Shown in pieces: positions 1 to 6,404 of a stretch of 7,615 nucleotides of DNA; position 1 is the first letter of the stretch, and the number at the start of each line of letters is the position of its first letter. Below the pieces are notes generated by a model. That model saw only the letters and a list, made by a program, of their open reading frames with translations. It had not been told where the DNA came from and did no database searches. Position numbers and translations under genes: made by a program. Source of the stretch: Candidatus Bipolaricaulota bacterium (GTDB lineage Bacteria > Bipolaricaulota > Bipolaricaulia > UBA7950 > UBA9294); NCBI GenBank assembly GCA_030612485.1, contig JAUWNS010000115.1, forward strand, positions 1 through 7,615. Reading direction: 5' to 3'.

Positions 1-1
1 G

Positions 2-2653
2 AGAACGCGATTCCTCCGCGATGAGGTTGTCTCACAAGAGTTGGAACAGGAGAAGGAAGAGGGAAAGGGTGATCTCCTCGGGTTCTACGAGGCGTTTCAG
101 GAGTACCTGATTGGCGGGCTCAAGCTGGAGGAGTTTGCCGATCTCTACGCCCAGACGATCACCTATGGTCTCTTTGCTGCTCGTATCCGCTCCGGCGAAG
201 GGTTCACTCGTCGTTCCGCCTTCGAGACCATTCCCCATACGATCGGGATCCTGCGAGATCTTTTTCGCTTTATCTCGCTGGGAGACCTGCCAACCTCCCT
301 CGAATGGATCGTGGACGACATCGCCGAAGTCCTTGCCGTCGCCGACGTGGGGGAGATTCTTCACCGCTTCTTCCACGAGGGGAAAGGGGCTGACCCGATC
401 GTCCATTTCTACGAGACCTTCCTCAAGCACTACGATCCGAAAGAGCGCGAGCGCCGCGGGGTCTACTACACACCGGAGCCAGTTGTCTCCTACATCGTCC
501 GCTCGCTCCACGCGATCCTGAAAGATAAGAAGCGGTTCGGGAAAGCTGACGGTCTTGCTGCAAACGGTGTAACGCTGCTCGACCCAGCTGCGGGAACGAT
601 GACCTTCATCGCCAAAGCGACACAGGTAGCGGTAGAGGAGTTCGTGAGTAAGTACGGCGAGGGGAGCCGTGAGAGCTTCCTGCACGATCACGTGCTTCAG
701 AACTTCTACGCCTTCGAGCTGATGATGGCCCCGTACGCCGTTGGACATTTGAAGATGGCCTTCTTCCTTGAAGAGCTTGGCTACAAGCTCAAGCCGGAAG
801 AACGCGTTAAGTTCTACCTCACAAACACCCTGGAGATGGAGGAGCTATCCGAGGCGAAACTTCCTGGACTCTCTTCACTTGCTGAGGAATCGCATCAGGC
901 CGGGAAGGTGAAGAAGGGGACCCCGATCCTCGTCGTCCTCGGCAATCCGCCGTATTCCGTCCGTTCCGGTAACAAGTCTGAGTTTATCGAGCGAGAGATG
1001 GAGGCCTACAAAGAAGCGGTCCGCGACGAGAAGAACCTCATGCCTCTCTCTGACGACTACGTGAAGTTCCTCCGTTTTGCCGAGTGGAAGATCGCTCAAG
1101 CTGGCGAGGGAGTGATCGGGATGATCACCAACCACTCCTACCTTGATAGTCCAACCTTCCGCGGGATGCGCCAGCACCTGATGAACACATTCGATGAGAT
1201 CTACGTCTTGGACCTTCATGGCAACTCGCTCAAGAAGGAACGCTGCCCCGATGGATCCAAGGATGAAAACGTCTTTGACATTCGTCAGGGAGTGGCGATC
1301 GCTTTCTTCATCAAATGTAGCGTTGCAGCTCGTCTGCAACGTTCCGTGAAATCTGCTGAGGGAGACGATGAACACCACGTCTTCCACGCCGAACGTTTCG
1401 GCCTGCGGGAAGGAAAATACGATTGGCTAAACGAAAACGGTTGGGCGACGACCGATTGGGAGGAGATCCACCCCCATTCGGAGTTCTACCTCTTCGTCCC
1501 TCGGGATGAAACGCTGCTTGCACAGTACAACAGGTTTGTCAAGATCACCGATATCTTCCCGGTCAATAGCACGGGGATTAAGACCCATCGGGATCATTTC
1601 GTGATTGACTTTGACAAAGAGACCCTCAAACGTCGCATCCGCACATTCCTCGATCCGAGCCTTCCTGACGACTTCGTCCGCGAGACATTTAAGCTGAAGG
1701 ATACGCATACTTGGAGCCTGACGGAAAACCGGAAGAAGATTCAACAAGATAAGGATTGGGAGAAGAAGATCGTGCCTTGTCTATATCGACCGTTCGACGT
1801 CCGCTGGCTCTTCTACCACCACTCTGCCATTGACCGCGGTCGCGAAGGTGTGATGCGGCACATGTTACAAGACAACCTCTGCCTATGTAGCGGTAGGGCT
1901 GGACAAGTAGTAGGGGATAAGGCGCCTTGGAATCTGTCCTTTTGCTCAAACTCGGTTCAAGACCACAATATGTTCTATCGTGGCGGCGTTATAACCTTCC
2001 CTCTCTTCTCGTACCCTAGTGCCTCGAAAACCACCTTGTTTTCTGGTCTTGATTCTCTAAGTGAGAAAGTAGCTAACCTGAATCTTCCCGGTTTCACGAC
2101 TGTGGGAAAGGCCCATGAAGATCAAACCACCCCTGAGATATCCTTCTACTACATCTACGCCATCCTCTACTCCAACATCTACCGCGGCCGCTACGCGGAG
2201 TTCCTCCGCAGCGACTTCCCGCGAATTCCGTTCACCAGCGCTCACGAGTTATTCGATGAGCTGGCCGCACTCGGGAAGCGCCTTGTTGATCTCCACCTCC
2301 TGCGTTCGGATGAGCTCGATTCACCGATAGCCAAATTCGAGGGAGATGGCGATGGAATCGTGCAAACCGGAAAGAACGGCCTTCGTTACGAACCAAAAAC
2401 ACAGCGCGTCTTCATAAACGAAACGCAGTGCTTCGAAGGCGTCCCGCCCCAGGTTTGGGAGTATCAGATTGGCGGCTATCAGGTCTGCCATAAGTGGCTC
2501 AAGGATCGTAAAGATCGGCACCTCAACCTCGATGAGATCAAGACCTATTGCCAGATCGTAACAGCACTTGCTAAGACAATCGAGATCCAAGCTGCAATCG
2601 ACGAACTCTACACAATGGTGGAAGAGACCCTCCTTGCAATCTCATCAGATTGA
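2..2653 (+). CDS. Type ISP-like restriction-modification DNA adenine methyltransferase, 5'-truncated by the window
   Basis: This is an N6-adenine DNA methyltransferase that would modify, and probably also restrict, specific DNA sites using S-adenosylmethionine. The frame is open from base 2 with no in-frame ATG. The first possible start is TTG at 41, but the upstream residues read like ordinary family sequence, so the gene almost certainly begins outside the window. Residue numbers here count from 41. A family segment with RRGVYYTP lies near 137-145, the AdoMet-binding motif DPAAGTMTF at 181-189, and the catalytic NPPY at 302-305. The C-terminal half carries the landmarks of the Type ISP specificity domain: YRPFDVRW, FPLFSYP, YRGRYAEFLRSDFPRIPF and VWEYQIGGYQV. 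There are 883 codons in view, whereas relatives have about 1,000 or more with an N-terminal nuclease-like region. No helicase motifs are visible, so it resembles a helicase-less Type IIG or solo ISP enzyme rather than classical LlaGI. A DISARM or BREX methylase is less likely. The family call is strong; restriction activity is inferred. Confidence 0.9.
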   Translation, partial: RTRFLRDEVVSQELEQEKEEGKGDLLGFYEAFQEYLIGGLKLEEFADLYAQTITYGLFAARIRSGEGFTRRSAFETIPHTIGILRDLFRFISLGDLPTSLEWIVDDIAEVLAVADVGEILHRFFHEGKGADPIVHFYETFLKHYDPKERERRGVYYTPEPVVSYIVRSLHAILKDKKRFGKADGLAANGVTLLDPAAGTMTFIAKATQVAVEEFVSKYGEGSRESFLHDHVLQNFYAFELMMAPYAVGHLKMAFFLEELGYKLKPEERVKFYLTNTLEMEELSEAKLPGLSSLAEESHQAGKVKKGTPILVVLGNPPYSVRSGNKSEFIEREMEAYKEAVRDEKNLMPLSDDYVKFLRFAEWKIAQAGEGVIGMITNHSYLDSPTFRGMRQHLMNTFDEIYVLDLHGNSLKKERCPDGSKDENVFDIRQGVAIAFFIKCSVAARLQRSVKSAEGDDEHHVFHAERFGLREGKYDWLNENGWATTDWEEIHPHSEFYLFVPRDETLLAQYNRFVKITDIFPVNSTGIKTHRDHFVIDFDKETLKRRIRTFLDPSLPDDFVRETFKLKDTHTWSLTENRKKIQQDKDWEKKIVPCLYRPFDVRWLFYHHSAIDRGREGVMRHMLQDNLCLCSGRAGQVVGDKAPWNLSFCSNSVQDHNMFYRGGVITFPLFSYPSASKTTLFSGLDSLSEKVANLNLPGFTTVGKAHEDQTTPEISFYYIYAILYSNIYRGRYAEFLRSDFPRIPFTSAHELFDELAALGKRLVDLHLLRSDELDSPIAKFEGDGDGIVQTGKNGLRYEPKTQRVFINETQCFEGVPPQVWEYQIGGYQVCHKWLKDRKDRHLNLDEIKTYCQIVTALAKTIEIQAAIDELYTMVEETLLAISSD
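1321..1341. repeat. 8-bp inverted repeat (hairpin) inside the methyltransferase gene
   Basis: CGTTGCAG at 1321-1328 and CTGCAACG at 1334-1341 are perfect reverse complements around a 5-base loop. The site falls in coding sequence between the catalytic core and the specificity domain, where relatives vary in length. It may be chance. Confidence 0.5.
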
Positions 2654-2705
2654 ACGTAATTAAGCGGTGTGACGGCAATGCCCGGAGAAATCTAAGAGAA
2701 ATCGA

Positions 2706-2711
2706 AAGGAG
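2706..2711 (+). promoter_or_regulatory. Ribosome binding site of the 39-residue membrane peptide
   Basis: AAGGAG ends 11 bases before the ATG at 2723. The spacing is slightly long but the match is good. It is the main support for this very short gene being translated. Confidence 0.55.
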
Positions 2712-2722
2712 CAAAACTCAGA

Positions 2723-2842
2723 ATGGGACCGTTTAATACCCCGTGGCTGACCTTCTTCGCGTGGGTCGTTATCGCAGCGAGCGTGTTGACATCTATCGTA
2801 TGGGCAATCTTCTTCTTCAAATCGGGAGGGGATAAGCGATGA
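2723..2842 (+). CDS. Small single-helix membrane protein (39 aa), possible symporter accessory peptide
   Basis: This short ORF starts at ATG 2723 and its TGA overlaps the next start codon (ATGA at 2839-2842), a sign of translational coupling. The peptide begins MGPFNTPWL, has one hydrophobic helix at about residues 9-32, and ends in a charged tail, KSGGDKR, so it should be a one-pass inner-membrane protein. It has a recognisable ribosome binding site. Small peptides of about 40 residues are known to precede sodium:solute symporter genes as accessory subunits. The following ORF begins with a symporter-like helix, which fits that arrangement. If so, the symporter itself has been lost and this is an orphan leftover. 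The family assignment rests on size, topology and position, not on a diagnostic motif. It could also be an unrelated membrane peptide. Confidence 0.6.
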   Translation: MGPFNTPWLTFFAWVVIAASVLTSIVWAIFFFKSGGDKR

Positions 2843-3285
2843 GCGAGAAGGCAATCTACTCCCTCGTCCTGGTTCTCTATATGGGGCTCCTCATCATCGT
2901 TGCCATCCTCATTCTCGATCGCTCCCGAGAGATAGGCGGGAAGAACGAGCAGCGCAAGGACGTGTTCTTCGTGGAAGCCTCCAGACTGTTCCGCTCCGCT
3001 AAGGCCCAGAGCGTCATGGACGACGAGCATATTGATGCAATCTTGGATGCAGTTGAGAAGCGGCAAGATATCGAGAGGTTTTGCCGCGTTGTTCAGCCGG
3101 ACGAAATCGAAGAAAACGACTACAACCTCAACATCACACGCTATGTCGACACCTTCGAAGAGGAAGAAGAAGTCGACATCGAAGCCAATCTCAAGGAAAT
3201 GGCCGAGATCGACGCAGAACTGGTGAAGCTTGAGAAGGAAATGGCCGGACACTTGAGGGAATTAGGAATTGTGAATGGTGAATAG
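2839..3285 (+). CDS. Chimeric ORF: symporter-like N-terminal helix fused to the C-terminal tail of a Type I methyltransferase HsdM
   Basis: The 148-residue product has two unrelated parts. Residues 1-22 form a hydrophobic helix like the first segment of a sodium:solute symporter. From about residue 23 the sequence is that of the HsdM C-terminus: ILILDRSREIGG, the KDVFFVEASRLF strand, a helix leading to ERFCRVV, then the hallmark NDYNLNI at 93-99, RYVDTFEEEE at 101-110, and an acidic coiled coil ending LRELGI. Full HsdM proteins are about 480-530 residues, so some three quarters, including the AdoMet site and NPPY catalytic motif, is absent and the protein cannot methylate DNA. In known Type I enzymes this tail packs against HsdS. 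The last residues, VNGE, and the stop come from a heptamer repeat. It is most likely a deletion remnant. A membrane-anchored HsdS-binding product is possible but speculative. No hsdS or hsdR follows. Confidence 0.8.
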   Translation: MSEKAIYSLVLVLYMGLLIIVAILILDRSREIGGKNEQRKDVFFVEASRLFRSAKAQSVMDDEHIDAILDAVEKRQDIERFCRVVQPDEIEENDYNLNITRYVDTFEEEEEVDIEANLKEMAEIDAELVKLEKEMAGHLRELGIVNGE

Positions 3286-3298
3286 GGAATGGGGAATT
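3264..3298 (+). repeat. Five tandem heptamers of the GKGAATN type at the end of the HsdM-tail ORF
   Basis: Units are AGGAATT, GTGAATG, GTGAATA, GGGAATG and GGGAATT, in exact 7-base register. The array covers the last codons and TAG stop of the preceding ORF. A related array follows the SWIM gene at 5235-5262. GGGAATGGGGAATTGA (3285-3300) and GGGAATGGTGAATTGA (5235-5250) match at 15 of 16 bases. Confidence 0.8.
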
Positions 3299-3299
3299 G

Positions 3300-3350
3300 A
3301 CCATGAAGAACAAGAGAAATGCACTTCATTTTCTTCATGAACTTCATGGT
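3300..3350. repeat. Inverted repeat containing three 9-base CTTCAT direct repeats
   Basis: ACCATGAAG (3300-3308) is the exact reverse complement of CTTCATGGT (3342-3350). The right side has three 9-base units, CTTCATTTT, CTTCATGAA and CTTCATGGT (3324-3350). CATGAAGAA (3302-3310) can instead pair with TTCTTCATG (3331-3339), giving two mutually exclusive hairpins. No U-tract follows, so it does not look like an intrinsic terminator. The rest of the 154-base spacer, to about 3428, shows no gene or convincing promoter. Confidence 0.7.
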
Positions 3351-3428
3351 AGAAAAGGACCTCTACAACAGCCGGCAAACGGGAAACTGGCCCTTGAAGC
3401 AACTCACAAGAAATCCTTGTCGGTTCAG

Positions 3429-3435
3429 AAGGAGG
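3429..3435 (+). promoter_or_regulatory. Strong ribosome binding site deciding the GTG start of the SWIM gene
   Basis: AAGGAGG is a full Shine-Dalgarno match, four bases before GTG 3440. The next in-frame ATG (3464) lies 28 bases away, too far for it. A GTG at 3438 is followed at once by a stop, so 3440 is preferred despite the tight spacing. Confidence 0.65.
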
Positions 3436-3439
3436 GAGT

Positions 3440-5233
3440 GTGACGGCCGAATCCAAGGGAAGCATGAGACTGACACGTGCTGCTTTGCGTGAAACTGCGG
3501 GACCAGTCTACTTTGCTCGAGGTGAGGAGTATTTTGACATTGGGGCTGTGAGTTCTGTCCGTGAACGCGACGGAATGATTAGCGCCACCGTGTTCGGTTC
3601 ATACCCGTACAAGACCTCTCTCCTGATCCGAGACGGCATGCTTGATGGCTACTGCACGTGCCCCCTGGGGCAGGATGGAGAGTTCTGCAAACACCTTGTC
3701 GCGACGGGTCTGGCCTTCATCAACCAACAGGGGGCCGGCAGGGAAGAGGGGGAAACCGGAAAGTCGATTACGCCGAAAGAAATCGAGGCATATCTCTCAA
3801 AACAGGCTGCTCCCAACCTGATCCGTATCATCATGGAACAGGCCGATTTCGACGATGCGTTCTTTGCCATGCTGAGGCTGCGTACGGCAGCAGACTCCGC
3901 AAAGCCAAACACATCAGAATTGAAGCGCGTGCTTCGACAAGCCATCGGCATTCTGGACTTCGTTTCATGGAGAGATACCTACGATTACTCGCGAAGAGTC
4001 GATCGCGTACTTGATCAACTGCGCATCATGCTGAATCCGAAACATGCGACCGAAGTCATCGAACTGGCCGAATACGCGATGGACCTCTGGGAGGAAAATA
4101 TCGGTTCGATTGACGACTCGGATGGGTCCATGGGCATGATCCGCGATGATCTCCATCAGCTTCATCTTGAGGCTTGTGACTTGGCGAAACCAGAGCCGGT
4201 TGAGCTTGCAGAGCGCCTTGCACTGCGAGCGATCAATTCTGAATGGGAGATGTTCTACGACTCGTACCGGACCTACGGTGATGTCTTCGGCGAAGCCGGC
4301 CGAATTCGTTACCGAGAGATCGTCGAGGCGGAATGGGAGAAGCTGCCCCGAATCGGGCCAGGCGAGGAAGACCCCGAACGGTATGGGCGCAGCAGCACAT
4401 TAGAGCACATGATGCTCGCAATTGCCGAGGACAGCGGCGACCTCGATCTGGCTATTCGCATTCTCAGCCGCGACCTTTCTCATTACTACGTATACCTTCG
4501 AATAGCGCAACGCTGCCGGGAAGCACGGAAATACAAACTGGCCCGCGACTGGGCTGAGAAAGGAATGGCAGCGTTTGCAGATAAGCCGGATTCAAGGCTG
4601 CGCAGTTTTCTTGCCGAGGAGTATCTGAGGGCAAAGCGTCCTGACGACGCAATGGCCATGATCTGGGCCAACTTCGAGGGCCGAACGTCGCTTGAGACTT
4701 ACCAGGACCTGGCCAAGTACGCTCGCAAACTGAAGTGTTGGGATTCATTGCGAGAGAAGGCTCTTTGCCACATTCGTACCGGGATCAAGAACCGCAAGGC
4801 CGAGTTCGACCGTCAATATGGGGATAATGCGACAAGCGGCCTTGCTGCCTCTCGCCGTTGGACACCACCTCAACCCGACCACTCGTTGCTTGTGGCCATC
4901 CTCCTTTGGGAGAAGCGAGAGGACGATGCGTGGATGAAGGCACAAAAGGGCGGCTGTTCGGAGCACCTCTGGCTGGACCTGGCCGAACGCAGGGAAAAGA
5001 AGCATCCCGAAGACGCCATCGACATCTATCGCCGTCAGGTGAAGCCGTTGATCAATCAGACCAATAATCGCAGCTATGAGCAAGCCATCGAATTCCTCGA
5101 GCGCATCCACGGCCTCACAAAGAAGATCGGCAAAGAGAAAGAGTTCCACGCCGAGCTTGCGCGGCTCAAGACCGAATACAAACGCAAGCGCAACTTCATA
5201 AAGTACGTGGAACGAAGGGCGTGGGGAAAGTGA
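3440..5233 (+). CDS. SWIM zinc-finger protein with long C-terminal helical repeat region
   Basis: This 597-residue cytoplasmic protein belongs to the bacterial SWIM zinc-finger family. SWIM domains bind zinc and are thought to contact DNA or protein partners. The N-terminal module (about 8-95) begins with an LTRAALRETAG helix and has the zinc ligands C72-x-C74-x8-C83-x-H85. From about 110 to the end it is almost wholly helical, with TPR-like stretches such as YLRIAQRCREARKYKLARDW and EAIELAEY-like helices. This resembles the DUF6880-type region found in other SWIM proteins, and the length is normal, so the gene looks intact. No enzymatic motif is visible. It stands alone between two micro-repeat spacers, downstream of the HsdM remnant and upstream of a RhuM gene. 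SWIM proteins of this shape turn up in defence and accessory islands, but their role is unknown. The SWIM call is firm; a defence role is inference. Confidence 0.87.
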   Translation: MTAESKGSMRLTRAALRETAGPVYFARGEEYFDIGAVSSVRERDGMISATVFGSYPYKTSLLIRDGMLDGYCTCPLGQDGEFCKHLVATGLAFINQQGAGREEGETGKSITPKEIEAYLSKQAAPNLIRIIMEQADFDDAFFAMLRLRTAADSAKPNTSELKRVLRQAIGILDFVSWRDTYDYSRRVDRVLDQLRIMLNPKHATEVIELAEYAMDLWEENIGSIDDSDGSMGMIRDDLHQLHLEACDLAKPEPVELAERLALRAINSEWEMFYDSYRTYGDVFGEAGRIRYREIVEAEWEKLPRIGPGEEDPERYGRSSTLEHMMLAIAEDSGDLDLAIRILSRDLSHYYVYLRIAQRCREARKYKLARDWAEKGMAAFADKPDSRLRSFLAEEYLRAKRPDDAMAMIWANFEGRTSLETYQDLAKYARKLKCWDSLREKALCHIRTGIKNRKAEFDRQYGDNATSGLAASRRWTPPQPDHSLLVAILLWEKREDDAWMKAQKGGCSEHLWLDLAERREKKHPEDAIDIYRRQVKPLINQTNNRSYEQAIEFLERIHGLTKKIGKEKEFHAELARLKTEYKRKRNFIKYVERRAWGK

Positions 5234-5234
5234 A

Positions 5235-5262
5235 GGGAATGGTGAATTGAGAATGGTGAAAT
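5235..5262 (+). repeat. Four tandem heptamers of the GKGAATN type after the SWIM gene
   Basis: Units are GGGAATG, GTGAATT, GAGAATG and GTGAAAT. The array begins one base after the TGA stop of the SWIM gene and is related to the array at 3264-3298. The two arrays therefore flank the SWIM gene as imperfect direct repeats. Confidence 0.75.
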
Positions 5263-5267
5263 GAACT

Positions 5268-5292
5268 ACGGAAAGCACGGAATCCCACGGAA
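5268..5292 (+). repeat. Three ACGGAA direct repeats in the spacer before rhuM
   Basis: ACGGAA occurs at 5268-5273, 5277-5282 and 5287-5292, at 9-10 base spacing. It is a further micro-repeat type typical of accessory-island spacers. It could be translated in frame with the RhuM gene from ATG 5261, but the resulting peptide does not look like protein of that family. Confidence 0.65.
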
Positions 5293-5326
5293 GAACCGAG
5301 AATTATGCCATAAAGGCAGTGAAGAT

Positions 5327-6397
5327 ATGAGTGATTCAAGAAAAAAACAGCTGCAGATCCGCAATAGTACTGCCGAATTTCTGATCTTCACGGCACAAAG
5401 CGGCGAGCAGAGCATCGAAGTTCGCTATGAGGACGAAACCATTTGGCTGACCCAGAAGCTCATGGCCACGCTCTTTGACGTCACGGTTCCGACGATAAGT
5501 GAGCACCTGGCGAACATCTACGACCAGGGAGAGGTATCCCATGAGGCAACTGTTCGGAAATTCCGAACAGTTCAAAAGGAGGGCTCCCGCGATGTCACCC
5601 GCAGCGTCGATTTCTACAACCTGGACGCCATCATCTCCGTTGGCTACCGCGTCAACTCCGTGCGCGCGACCCAATTCCGGCAGTGGGCAACCCGTGTCCT
5701 CAGGGAATACGCCATCAAGGGGTATGTGCTAGACCGGAAGCGCCTAGAGAATGGGACGTTCCTTGGCGAAGACTATTTCGAGCGACTGCTGGAAGAAATC
5801 CGGGAGATCAGGCTCAGTGAGCGCCGTTTCTACCAGAAAGTTACCGACATCTACGCTACTAGTGTCGACTACAACAAGGACGCCCCAACCACCCGCGACT
5901 TCTTCGCAAAGGTTCAAAACAAGCTCCATTTCGCCATTCACGGCCACACCGCCGCGGAGCTGATCCAGGAACGTGCCGACAGCAACAGGAAGCATATGGG
6001 GCTTATGTCATGGGAGAACGGCCCAGACGGTAAAATCCTGATGAACGACGTCAGCATCGCCAAGAACTACCTGAGCCAGGACGAACTCGAATCGCTTGGT
6101 CGCATTGTCAATGCTTACCTTGAGCTGGCCGAAGACCGCGCCCACCGCAAAATCCCCATGACCATGGAAGACTGGGCAAAGAGACTCGACGCGTTCCTCG
6201 AATTCGACGAACGCGAAATCCTGCAAGACAAAGGACAAATCTCACAGGAACTCGCCCGTTCTTATGCCGAAAGCGAATTCGAGAAATACCGCATTGTCCA
6301 GGATCGGCTTTTCGAATCCGACTTTGATCGAGAGATCGGGCGGTTGGAGGAGGCGGTGAAGCGGATTGAAGGTCAGAAGAAGGAAGGCAAGGAATGA
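5327..6397 (+). CDS. rhuM: RhuM-family protein
   Basis: This 356-residue protein matches the RhuM family, named after a Salmonella pathogenicity-island gene and common beside or inside Type I restriction operons. Its molecular role is not established. The N-terminus has the family's HTH-like opening: IWLTQKLMATLF at 39-50 and EHLANIYDQGEV near 59-70. Next come TVRKFRTVQKEG at 75-86, YNLDAIISVGYRVNS at 97-111 and FRQWATRVLREYAIKGYVLD at 117-136. The C-terminal half has RLSERRFYQKV near 162-172, FFAKVQNKLHFAIHG near 192-206 and TAAELI. All family blocks are present, so it looks intact. An in-frame ATG at 5261 would add 22 residues encoded by spacer repeats, so ATG 5327 is preferred although its ribosome binding site (AAGG, 10 bases away) is weak. 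The stop lies 7 bases before the next gene, suggesting cotranscription. DNA binding is an inference from the HTH-like region. Confidence 0.88.
   Translation: MSDSRKKQLQIRNSTAEFLIFTAQSGEQSIEVRYEDETIWLTQKLMATLFDVTVPTISEHLANIYDQGEVSHEATVRKFRTVQKEGSRDVTRSVDFYNLDAIISVGYRVNSVRATQFRQWATRVLREYAIKGYVLDRKRLENGTFLGEDYFERLLEEIREIRLSERRFYQKVTDIYATSVDYNKDAPTTRDFFAKVQNKLHFAIHGHTAAELIQERADSNRKHMGLMSWENGPDGKILMNDVSIAKNYLSQDELESLGRIVNAYLELAEDRAHRKIPMTMEDWAKRLDAFLEFDEREILQDKGQISQELARSYAESEFEKYRIVQDRLFESDFDREIGRLEEAVKRIEGQKKEGKE
5548..5572. promoter_or_regulatory. Perfect 12-bp palindrome inside the rhuM coding sequence (candidate operator)
   Basis: AACTGTTCGGAA (5548-5559) and TTCCGAACAGTT (5561-5572) are exact reverse complements around a single A. 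The palindrome encodes the symmetric peptide TVRKFRTV just after the HTH-like region. Its symmetry and length are typical of a binding site for a dimeric regulator. No binding evidence exists in the sequence itself. Confidence 0.5.
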
Positions 6398-6404
6398 CGA
6401 GGAT

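Noticed and set aside
32..748. Long open frame on the minus strand (238 codons)
   Set aside because: It lies fully opposite the methylase gene whose + strand product has clear family motifs. The minus product has no recognisable domain and no ribosome binding site.
3297..3325. TTGACC as a -35 box for the SWIM gene
   Set aside because: No -10-like hexamer occurs at 16-18 bases, and the site overlaps the micro-repeats.
3264..3350. CRISPR-like array
   Set aside because: The units are 7 or 9 bases in direct tandem with no spacers, so they are micro-repeats and not a CRISPR array.
3413..3427. ACAAG/CTTGT short inverted repeat as a terminator
   Set aside because: The stem is only 5 bp with no T-run after it, and it lies just upstream of the SWIM ribosome binding site.
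3351..3439. Possible hsdS start remnant (NWPLKQL-like stretch)
   Set aside because: The resemblance is only a few residues long, has no start codon in a sensible place and is not followed by further specificity-subunit sequence.
4745..5278. Minus-strand open frame of 177 codons over the end of the SWIM gene
   Set aside because: It is an antisense shadow of a helical, charged coding region and shows no motif of its own.
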